From NCBI GenBank assembly GCA_032718475.1, contig JAUCBJ010008467.1, positions 62,001-126,000 on the forward strand: a DNA stretch of 64,000 nucleotides, in the 5' to 3' direction. Below the pieces are notes generated by a model. It made no database searches and was not told the DNA's origin. It saw only the letters and a list, made by a program, of their open reading frames with translations. The translations under genes and the position numbers were made by a program. Shown in pieces: positions 1 through 7,650 of the stretch (its first letter is position 1; every line of letters starts with the position of its first letter). The stretch is from Nemertoderma westbladi (lineage: Eukaryota > Xenacoelomorpha > Nemertodermatida > Nemertodermatidae).

Positions 1-462
1 ATGAAGGCCCAGGAGTTCTGGTGGGGCTTCTTCAACATTATTATAGAAGCCCACCAGCAGATCACCAAGAGGAGACTACCATTTACGTATCAGGAGGTAG
101 CGACAGCGGCATCATACGGAGGGTTCATCAACACCCAAAGATATCTGGACAGATGGTCACCAGGAAATAGGATAGAATTCAGGGACTTTCTGGCGGAACA
201 CATGCCGCGTGCGATGAAGATGATCTTGTGGGACACTGCCAGGGGGAAACACGAGGGACACTCAGTGGGACCACCTGCGAAGCAATACCATGAGTTAATA
301 ACACCCGCGCCCAAAGAACCGACAACGGGGCTTGGTAAAATGGTATCAGTGAGGATGAGTAGCCTCAAGGGTAAACAGGAAGGGAGGAAGCGACCCAGGC
401 AGGACGACGATAGGGGCAAGGAACTTAGATGGTTCCCGGAGGGTGTGGGAGGAGCGATGTAG
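1..462 (+). CDS. Unrecognised open frame, possibly partial at 5' end
   Basis: An open frame of 153 codons runs from the first base of the window to a TAG at 460-462. The first codon is ATG, but because it sits on the window edge the true start may lie upstream. The N-terminal two thirds has mixed, protein-like composition, with aromatic residues (FWWGFF near residues 6-11) and a possible helical stretch around residues 55-80. The C-terminal third is hydrophilic and rich in K, R, E and D (for example RKRPRQDDDR), resembling a disordered or nuclear-targeting tail. I do not recognise the family. A fragment of a transposon-encoded protein or a last exon of a cellular gene are both possible. An overlapping minus-strand frame (90-539) looks like a shadow. 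No poly(A) signal is obvious just after the stop. Confidence 0.35.
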   Translation: MKAQEFWWGFFNIIIEAHQQITKRRLPFTYQEVATAASYGGFINTQRYLDRWSPGNRIEFRDFLAEHMPRAMKMILWDTARGKHEGHSVGPPAKQYHELITPAPKEPTTGLGKMVSVRMSSLKGKQEGRKRPRQDDDRGKELRWFPEGVGGAM

Positions 463-580
463 AACTCTAGGACAAGCGATGTCAATGTGCCTGGAAGGCA
501 CCATATGGACAGACCAGTACAAATAACTCCTAAGTGCAATTAACTAAGTGTAATTAGTATGTACGTAGGTAATTAATCAA

Positions 581-594
581 TATATATATATATA
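581..594. repeat. (TA)7 microsatellite
   Basis: Seven TA dinucleotides in an AT-rich stretch (about 540-620). A simple repeat with no further signal. Confidence 0.85.
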
Positions 595-971
595 CAATAC
601 ATATATAAGCATAATATACGTACTATAGTCAGATATAACCTTTTCCAATTAGCTACTGGGACTGGGGACTAATTGACTGAAACAGGAGGACGAGACATTA
701 GACGGATCACACTTCTTGAGTGCGAGGGCATAAACGAGAATGTGAGGCCTGACAGAAGTGCGTGGGGATAAAACGGGTTGAGTATGGGAAGACTATGGGG
801 AGGAAGTGCTAGGGTAAGAGGAAGCAGAAGGGTGCGAGATTCAAGGGTGGGGAGCGAGCATGGAGGGGGGCGAGTCCTAAGAGACTAATAAGAGAGGAAA
901 GGACAACGAAGTCCGAGAGATAAAATTGTGTGAGGAATGAGGGCGATCGTCTAAAACAGAGACGCCAGATA

Positions 972-1005
972 CCTTGGTACAGCTTAGCTCGCAGATGTAC
1001 CAAGG
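972..1005. repeat. Perfect 9-bp inverted repeat (hairpin)
   Basis: CCTTGGTAC at 972-980 is the exact reverse complement of GTACCAAGG at 997-1005, with a 16-nt loop. It could be a remnant of a small inverted-repeat transposon or a chance hairpin; no target-site duplication was identified. Confidence 0.6.
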
Positions 1006-1153
1006 ATGGGTAGTGAAAACAGACCCATGGGGGGCAGCCAGGAAAGCTGACCCCGAGAAGAAAATTCCACCCCACATCCAATATTAGATTGGATTCCAGC
1101 GGAATTGAAAGGCACTTAAGGTTGATGCTATCTTCTCACCGGGAAGATATCAT

Positions 1154-1168
1154 GGGGGGGGGGGGGGG
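1154..1168 (+). repeat. Homopolymer run of 15 G
   Basis: Fifteen consecutive G residues follow CAT at 1151-1153. Such a run can form G-quadruplex structure and is a common site of length polymorphism and sequencing error, so its exact length is uncertain. Confidence 0.85.
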
Positions 1169-1234
1169 TGTAAGCGGATTCAATTCCCTGCACTACCCAG
1201 CGGAAAATGGGCGAAGTGGCATTTTACCAATTAT

Positions 1235-1282
1235 AGTTGGGAAGGTGACATTACCAATAATAATGTCACCTAATAACCAACT
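1235..1282. repeat. Extended inverted repeat (two-part hairpin)
   Basis: GGTGACATTA (1244-1253) pairs perfectly with TAATGTCACC (1261-1270) across a 7-nt loop. The same arms continue outward after a short unpaired bulge as AGTTGG (1235-1240) and CCAACT (1277-1282). This is the longest cruciform-capable element in the single-copy part. It resembles the terminal hairpin of a MITE, but no second copy or target-site duplication was seen. Confidence 0.65.
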
Positions 1283-1945
1283 TAGGCGATACACGTCGCC
1301 AGCCACAAAGAAAGTTAAGAGGTCATAAACCATCTCAAAGGGACAAAGGGGCTAGCAGGGCTAGCACATGGGGATAGTGGCAGCAGGGAGTGGCAAGATG
1401 GAGATTAATCGGGTTAGCCAATGATGGGAAGGGAAAACAGGTGATTGGAACGCATCTATTGGCCAGGCCACTCAATACAGTAGCAGTGATTAATATGTGT
1501 TAATAATATAATCGTTGTACTTGTGGATTATGATTCAGTTGGTATCTGTAGAGTTGTGAGACTGGAACGATTTTTAACCATCATCGTCATTACCATGCTA
1601 TTATATTCTGACTGTGCTATTATTATGTTCTGTGATTATAACAACTGACACTAAAAACTCTGTTATTCCAACGGCCTTCGGCCTCATTATCCAGACCACA
1701 GCCTTTCAGCAGCCTACGGACGCGGCGACGCAAATAATACCAAAACAACACACCAGTCGGGGTTTAGCAACCAACTCCTAAGTCCCGTCACATTACATGA
1801 AAACAAAGGAAATTATAGCAGATTGGATACAGAAAATACCATGCCAAAGTTTAGAAGTAGTGAGTGAGCAGTGAGCCATTAAACTCCCAGGTTGTAGTAT
1901 GAATACTTCTACTACTACGATCGGCATGCTGCATTGCACCTGCAT

Positions 1946-1965
1946 TATATATATATATATATATT
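1946..1965. repeat. (TA)n microsatellite
   Basis: About ten alternating TA dinucleotides, followed by further ATATAT at 1967-1975. It is the source of the isoleucine/tyrosine-rich artefactual translations on both strands here. Confidence 0.85.
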
Positions 1966-2344
1966 ACATATATATTAAGAATGCTGTGCCGACTTGTCAA
2001 CACAATTGTGCCACCACAATGACCTTTAAGATGCGTCTCAAGCAAGTCATGGGCCGCCCAGTCCACCATTCTTATTCACTCCATGAGACCCCTAGAGCAT
2101 AATATTATGCACTGACTGGCCTTAATGGCGAAAGCAATGTCCTGCAAAGTGGAGGCAGTTCCTTTAAAGTGTCAAGCCAGGGGAAACTAATGTTGTACAG
2201 AGTATGATTTGAGATGTGTTCATTGTACTTGACACAATGTACCCGGTAGAGGATTCTTGTGAAAGTGCAAAGTTGTATGAATGCTCCAATGGGGAGTCCC
2301 GCGAGTTTGAGTTAGAGTCAACCAGGTAGGTTTGAGCTACAGTA

Positions 2345-2694
2345 GTAAGAGGTAGGTAGGGAAAATGTAACCGGTTTGAGCTAGTAAGAGGTAGGTAGGG
2401 AAAATGTAACCGGTTTGAGCTAGTAAGAGGTAGGTAGGGAAAATGTAACCAGTTTGAGAAAGTAAGAGGTAGGTAGGGAAAATGTAACCAGTTTGAGAAA
2501 GTAAGAGGTAGGTAGGGAAAATGAAACTAGTTTGAGAAAGTAAGAGTTGGTAGGGAAAATGTAACCAATTTGAGAAAGTAAGAGGTAGGTAGGGAAAATG
2601 TAACCAGTTTGAGCGAGTAAGAGGTAGGTAGGGAAAGTGTAACCGGTTTGAGCGAGTAAGAGGTAGGTAGGGAAAATGTAACCAGTTTGAGAAA
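2345..2694 (+). repeat. Minisatellite, 39-bp period, nine copies
   Basis: Units beginning GTAAGAGGTAGGTAGGG start at 2345, 2384, 2423, 2462, 2501, 2540, 2578, 2617 and 2656. All are 39 bp except the one at 2540, which is 38 bp. Units end in TTTGAG followed by CTA, AAA or CGA, which gives three sub-variants. A decayed partial copy (ACCAGGTAGGTTTGAGCTA) lies just upstream at 2321-2339. The units carry no sequence similarity to the large satellite downstream, although the period is the same. The 114-residue minus-strand frame across it (2420-2764) is repeat-encoded and not called as a gene. Confidence 0.95.
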
Positions 2695-2708
2695 CGGATC
2701 TAGAATGA

Positions 2709-2750
2709 GAGAGGGACTGTTTGTCCCAGATATCTGGGCATATCCCTCTC
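2709..2750. repeat. Nested palindrome directly after the minisatellite
   Basis: GAGAGGGA (2709-2716) pairs with TCCCTCTC (2743-2750). Inside them CCCAGATATCTGGG (2725-2738) is a perfect 14-bp palindrome. The structure begins 14 bp after the last minisatellite unit, so it may mark the end of the element that carried the minisatellite. Confidence 0.65.
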
Positions 2751-3029
2751 AATTTCAATCTCAAAAAGAAAAAAGCTAAATCATTCGTTTACATAACATT
2801 ATTTATGAACAACAATTAGTAACAAAACACACTTTACAATTCCTAAAAAAATACTAGTTAATATACAAACCACTAGGACTATCTACCATTAAACACAAAA
2901 TACTGTACTAGTTTCCAACAGATACTATATAAGCTTAAACATGTTGTTTTATAGCAATCTCCAATGCATTTTAAATACAATCCAGATAATAAAAAAATAT
3001 CTAGAACAAAAATTAATAGTTGCAGAGGC
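2751..3029. other. AT-rich stretch, nothing recognised
   Basis: AT-rich sequence with several short A-runs and no frame, repeat or structured element that I can support. It probably belongs to the intron or upstream region of the lectin gene. Confidence 0.5.
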
Positions 3030-3094
3030 TGAACTGGTTAGCGCTACTGATGAGGCTTGATAGGCCGCCGAAACGTACGTATAGCACTGGTTCA
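3030..3094 (+). ncRNA. Candidate type I hammerhead ribozyme (SINE-like context)
   Basis: All invariant core positions of the hammerhead fold are present and correctly ordered: CTGATGA at 3047-3053, GAAA at 3070-3073, and cleavage triplet GTA at 3079-3081, with predicted cleavage after A3081. Stem I pairs GCTA (3043-3046) with TAGC (3082-3085). After an 8-nt/4-nt internal loop it continues as TGAAC (3030-3034) with GTTCA (3090-3094). Stem II pairs GGC (3054-3056) with GCC (3067-3069) and has a 10-nt loop. Stem III is minimal, but ACGTACGT (3073-3080) is a palindrome, so two molecules could pair to make a full stem III, as proposed for the short-stem hammerheads of Penelope-like elements and retrozymes. 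TGGTTAGCGC (3035-3044) resembles a tRNA A box, and GGTTCAACCCC (3089-3099) fits the B-box consensus, which suggests a Pol III-transcribed SINE-like carrier. Activity is inferred, not shown. Confidence 0.72.
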
Positions 3095-3210
3095 ACCCCC
3101 GGTAAAGTGCTTCCTAATTTTTTCCATTTCTGGACAACATTAATATCACATAATTAATTACAGTTGCATTAACTAACAGCTCTACTCCAATTCATATAAT
3201 TATTATTTAG

Positions 3211-3443
3211 AGAATTTAGCTTTGCGTAAGAAAACAGGACAGGACAGTGTGACTGATGGGGGAGTGTCTGATCGAGCTGTTGATGGTAACATTGACGGCA
3301 GATGGAACCGAGATTCCTGTTCTCAATCTGACAACGAAGCACCCCAATATGTCTGGGTTGACTTAGATATGGTCGCATCCGTTAGTACAGTGCAAATATA
3401 CAACCGGAAGGATTGCTGCTCCCACATGATAGCTGGATCCCGG
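3211..3443 (+). CDS. Fucolectin-type (FTP) lectin domain, penultimate exon
   Basis: This exon encodes the N-terminal half of an FTP/F5-8 type C-like lectin domain, a beta-sandwich fold that in relatives binds fucose on glycans outside the cell. The frame opens ENLAL or similar, then shows the family signature: SDRAVDGNIDGRW, a C-S-Q-S segment, WVDLDMVASVSTVQIYNR, and the hallmark vicinal cysteines in RKDCCS. An acceptor AG lies at 3209-3210 after a T-rich run, and the exon starts with two bases of a split codon. It ends in phase 0 at CGG, followed by donor GTTTGT at 3444, and joins in frame to 4261. The open frame continues to 3527, but residues after the donor lose family similarity. In the eel fucolectin motif (H-x26-R-x-D-x4-R/K) the histidine is Q here and the last basic residue is M, while the central R and D are kept. 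Upstream exons and any signal peptide were not found. Confidence 0.85.
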
Positions 3444-4260
3444 GTTTGTTATGAAATTAATTATACTAGTACTACAAAATGTTTGTGTAGATATAAAATA
3501 ATACATAATATATTGTTTTTAAATTAAACAATATCTTTACATTAAATTGGTATGCAATTTAGAGTGCATCGGTACCACTCTTTAGACAGTGGAGCTAAGG
3601 GTTGAATCTTTAAATATTATGAAGGACTTCTGGTTCCCCAGAACCCAGACATCCCACATTACGTGATCAACTGTTATCAAACAAATTCGAACATCTCACT
3701 AGCTAGGCATTGGGTGCAACTGGGCTCGATGCTGTGGTCAATGCTGTGGATCACGTCGTCAGTCATTGTCAATACCTTGAAATCCCAGTTTTATTGGACA
3801 TATATATTAGACAGATATATGGATATATGTCGGGGGCATGATAGGACATAACCAAGGCCCTCTCAGTCTCTGCTAGATTTCTGGAGGTTGATTAATGTAT
3901 GTATGGCCTTTCTTATCAACATGTGATGATCCTCTGCGATCCGGATTTTCTTGGCAATTTCTACCTGAGCCATTCGCACTGTAACTGGATCTGACTGAAC
4001 ATTGATAATGTCCTAGAAGTCCTAGATTATATTAGGTGACAGGGGTACATCAACACATCCATTCTGACCAAACCGGGAGTGCAAACCTCGTCAGTAGGTA
4101 AGCTTCACATGTGATCAAATGTATTGGCAACACAAGACACAACAAGACACAAGACACAACCTATGACATAAAAAAGTAACTTGAAAGGGATACTGGACCA
4201 TTCATTTCAATGGTGCTTATCATAATAAATCTTAATATGATATGTAAATAATTTGTTAAG
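3444..4260 (+). other. Intron of the lectin gene (phase 0, 817 bp)
   Basis: The intron is bounded by GTTTGT at 3444 and TTAAG at 4256-4260, and removing it restores the lectin domain reading frame. It contains AT-rich stretches (near 3797-3830), a small direct repeat at 4131-4160, and no convincing gene. The 62-codon frame at 3663-3851 has no recognisable features. Confidence 0.7.
4131..4160 (+). repeat. Three overlapping copies of CAAGACACAA
   Basis: CAAGACACAA occurs at 4133-4142, 4143-4152 and 4150-4159. It is a small cryptic repeat inside the lectin intron, consistent with local slippage. Confidence 0.8.
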
Positions 4261-4467
4261 GTATTCGTTGTTAAAGATATCCAATCATTTCTGAATGAAA
4301 CACATGATGAGAATGACAACACTGCTCAGTGTCCAACCGTATTGTCAGATATTGCTGTAAACGTTATTGATTGTAAAGGACTGTCTGGTAGATATGTTGT
4401 TATATACAGCCTGAGAGATGATGCCTTGACAGTTTGTGAAGTGCAAGTTTATGGAGCAGGTTTGTAA
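4261..4467 (+). CDS. Fucolectin-type (FTP) lectin domain, terminal exon
   Basis: This exon encodes the C-terminal half of the same FTP domain as 3211-3443 and continues it in phase 0. Visible family features are N-T-A-Q-C near residues 20-24 of the exon, an I-D-C segment near residue 42, then GRYVVIY and LTVCEVQVYG, the usual closing strand of the domain. The cysteines at these places are the expected disulfide partners. The frame ends at TAA (4465-4467), two residues after the domain, and AATAAA follows at 4482, so this is most simply the last exon. An alternative is a further intron, because GTTTGTAA at 4460 resembles the donor of the previous exon (GTTTGTTA). There is no frameshift or internal stop in either exon, so the gene looks intact where visible. 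Confidence 0.82.
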   Translation, partial: VFVVKDIQSFLNETHDENDNTAQCPTVLSDIAVNVIDCKGLSGRYVVIYSLRDDALTVCEVQVYGAGL

Positions 4468-4658
4468 AATTTACAGGTTTTAATAAAATGACTTTGTTTT
4501 TTAAGTATAAACGTTTGTGTTGACTTCACGCAGGATGAAGAAATTAAGCATAGCATATGACTACCACTATTTCAACCATTATTGCCTAGTTGACCTCTAT
4601 TGGTAGACTGATGATTAAACTATATCAGACAGACCAAGCGGCTGACCAAAAACGGTTG
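4468..4658. other. 3' flank between lectin gene and satellite
   Basis: A unique 191-bp stretch carrying the lectin 3' UTR and polyadenylation region and ending at the sharp start of the satellite. CTGATGA at 4608-4614 is isolated and does not form a hammerhead. Confidence 0.7.
4482..4487 (+). terminator. Polyadenylation signal AATAAA
   Basis: A canonical AATAAA hexamer begins 15 nt after the lectin stop codon and is followed by a T-rich stretch (TTTGTTTTTTAAG). It supports the reading of 4261-4467 as the final exon. Confidence 0.6.
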
Positions 4659-4690
4659 AAACATTTGTACTTCAATGCTAAGCTCGCCAT

Positions 4691-6350
4691 ACAATAATAA
4701 CATTTGTACTTCAATGCTATGCTCGGGCTACAATAATAACATTTGTACTTCAATGCTATGCTCGCCCTACAATAATAACATTTGTACTTCAATGCTATGC
4801 TCGGGCTCGCCCTACAATAATAACATTTGTACTTCAATGCTTTGCTCGGGCTCGCCCTACAATAATAACATTTGTACTTCAATGCTATGCTCGGGCTCGC
4901 CCTACAATAATAACATTTGTACTTCAATGCTATGCTCGGGCTCGCCCTACAATAATAACATTTGTACTTCAATGCTATGCTCGGGCTCGCCCTACAATAA
5001 TAACATTTGTACTTCAATGCTATGCTCGGGCTCGCCCTACAATAATAACATTTGTACTTCAATGCTATACTCGGGCTCGCCCTACAATAATAACATTTGT
5101 ACTTCAATGCTATGCTCGCCCTACAATAATAACATTTGTACTTCAATGCTATGCTCGGGCTCGCCCTACAATAATAACATTTGTACTTCAATGCTATGCT
5201 CGGGCTCGCCCTACAATAATAACATTTGTACTTCAATGCTATGCTCGGGCTCGCCCTACAATAATAACATTTGTACTTCAATGCTATGCTCGGGCTCGCC
5301 CTACAATAATAACATTTGTACTTCAATGCTATGCTCGGGCTCGCCCTACAATAATAACATTTGTAGTTCAATGCTATGCTCGCCCTACAATAATAACATT
5401 TGTACTTCAATGCTATGCTCGGGCTACAATAATAACATTTGTACTACAATGCTATGCTCGGGCTCGCCCTACAATAATAACATTTGTACTTCAATGCTAT
5501 GCTCGGGCTCGCCCTACAATAATAACATTTGTACTTCAATGCTATGCTCGGGCTCGCCCTACAATAATAACATTTGTACTTCAATGCTATGCTCGGACTA
5601 CAATAATAACATTTGTACTTCAATGCTATACTCGGGCTCGCCCTACAATAATAACATTTGTACTTCAATGCTATGCTCGCCCTACAATAATAACATTTGT
5701 ACTTCAATGCTATGCTCGGGCTCGCCCTACAATAATAACATTTGTACTTCAATGCTATGCTCGGGCTCGCCCTACAATAATAACATTTGTACTTCAATGC
5801 TATGCTCGGGCTCGCCCTACAATAATAACATTTGTACTTCAATGCTAAGCTCGGGCTCGCCCTACAATAATAACATTTGTACTTCAATGCTATGCTCGTG
5901 CTCGCCCTACAATAATAACATTTGTACTTCAATGCTATGCTCGGGTTCGCCCTACAATAATAACATTTGTACTTCAATGCTATGCTCGGGCTCGCCCTGC
6001 AATAATAACATTTGTACTTCAAAGCTATGCTGGGGCTCGCCCTACAATAATAACATTTGTACTTCAATTCTATGCTCGGGCTCGCCCTACAATAATAACA
6101 TTTGTACTTCAATGCTATGCTCGGGCTCGCCCTACAATAATAACATTTGTACTTCAATGCTATGCTCGGGCTACAATAATAACATTTGTACTTCAATGCT
6201 ATGCTCCCCCTACAATAATAACATTTGTACTTCAATGCTATGCTCGGGCTCGCCCTACAATAATAACATTTGTACTTCAATGCTATGCTCGGGCTACAAT
6301 AATAACATTTGAACGTCAATGCTGTGCTCGGCCTCGCCCTACAATAATAA
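4691..6350. repeat. Array edge segment dominated by the 45-bp monomer
   Basis: The first 1.6 kb next to unique DNA consists mostly of 45-bp monomers, whereas further in 39-bp forms dominate or mix. If the edge preserves older sequence, as is common for satellites, this fits the 45-bp form being ancestral. Confidence 0.6.
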
Positions 6351-7650
6351 CATTTGTACTTCAATGCTATGCTCGCCCTACAATAATAACATTTGTACTT
6401 CAATGCTATGCTCGGGCTCGCCCTACAATAATAACATTTGTACTTCAATGCTATGCTCGGGCTACAATAATAACATTTGTACTTCAATGCTATGCTCGGG
6501 CTACAATAATAACATTTGTACTTCAATGCTATGCTCGGGCTACAACAATAACATTTGTACTTCAATGCTATGCTCGGGCTTCAATAATAACATTTGTACT
6601 TCAATGCTATGCTCGGGCTACAATAATAACATTTGTACTTCAATGCTATGCTCGGGCTACAATAATAACATTTGTACTTCAATGCTATGCTCGGGCTACA
6701 ATAATAACATTTGTACTTCAATGCTATGCTCGGGCTACAATAATAACATTTGTACTTCAATGCTATGCTCGGGCTACAATAATAACATTTGTACTTCAAT
6801 GATATGCTCGGGCTCGCCCTACAATAATAACATTTGTAATTCAATGCTATGATCGCCCTACAATAATAACATTTGTACTTCAATGCTATGCTCGGGCTAC
6901 AATAATAACATTTGTACTTCAATGCTATGCTCGCCCTACAATAATAACATTTGTACTTCAATGCTATGCTCGGGCTACAATAATAACATTTGTACTTCAA
7001 TGCTATGCTCGGGCTACAATAATAACATTTGTACTTCAATGCTATGCTCGCCCTACAATAATAACATTTGTACTTCAATGCTATCCTCGGGCTTGCCCTA
7101 CAATAATAACATTTGTACTTCAAAGCTATGCTCGGGCTCGCCCTACAATAATAACATTTGTACTTCAATGCTATGCTCGGGCTACAATAATAACATTTGT
7201 ACTTCAATGCTATGCTCGGGCTACAATAATAACATTTGTACTTCAATGCTATGCTCGGGCTCGCCCTACAATAATAACATTTGTACTTCAATGCTATGCT
7301 CGCCCTACAATAATAACATTTGTAATTCAATGCTATGATCGCCCTACAATAATAACATTTGTACTTCAATGCTATGCTCGGGCGACAATAATAACATTTG
7401 TACTTCAATGCTATGCTCGCCCTACAATAATAACATTTGTACTTCAATGCTATGCTCGGGCTACAATAATAACATTTGTACTTCAATGCTATGCTCGTGC
7501 TACAATAATAACATTTGTACTTCAATGCTATGCTCGGGCTCGCCCTACAATAATAACATTTGTACTTCAATGCTATGCTCGCCCTACAATAATAACATTT
7601 GTAATTCAATGCTATGATCGCCCTACAATAATAACATTTGTAATTCAATG
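5545..7650. repeat. Higher-order block A, copy 1
   Basis: A chain of marked monomers (CGGACTACAA at 5594, ATACTCGGG, GCTGGGGCTCG, CTGTGCTCGGCCTCG, GGCTTCAAT, then TGA-bearing units ending at 6852, 7338 and 7617) recurs in the same order 7,813 bp later (5594 to 13407) and again after a further 8,028 bp. A copy-1-specific difference is TTTGAACG near 6309, which creates a stop. Confidence 0.9.

Larger units (their letters stand above)
463..2344. other. Intergenic or intronic AT-rich DNA without a recognisable gene
   Basis: No frame here has convincing protein character. The minus-strand frames at 809-1081 and 877-1077 and the plus-strand frame at 1089-1328 are short and of low plausibility. The frame at 1899-2102 is partly encoded by a TA microsatellite. 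The stretch holds the small repeats and hairpins listed separately. A short hairpin GGCC-TTC-GGCC lies near 1672-1682. Confidence 0.6.

Noticed and set aside
90-539. Minus-strand frame of 149 codons opposite 1-462
   Set aside because: Low-complexity, leucine/serine/proline-rich translation typical of a shadow frame; the plus-strand frame looks more protein-like.
1899-2102. Frame with a hydrophobic, signal-like IYIYIYY segment as a possible first lectin exon
   Set aside because: The hydrophobic stretch is encoded by the TA microsatellite, and no supporting donor site or domain similarity was seen.
2420-2764. Minus-strand frame of 114 codons
   Set aside because: Almost entirely encoded by the 39-bp minisatellite.
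3444-3527. Continuation of the lectin frame past 3443
   Set aside because: Similarity to the FTP domain stops at the GTTTGT donor and resumes in frame at 4261, so this is intron read-through.
4608-4662. Second hammerhead core (CTGATGA at 4608, GAAAC at 4658)
   Set aside because: The bases next to the two motifs do not pair to form stem II, and no stem I or stem III could be drawn.
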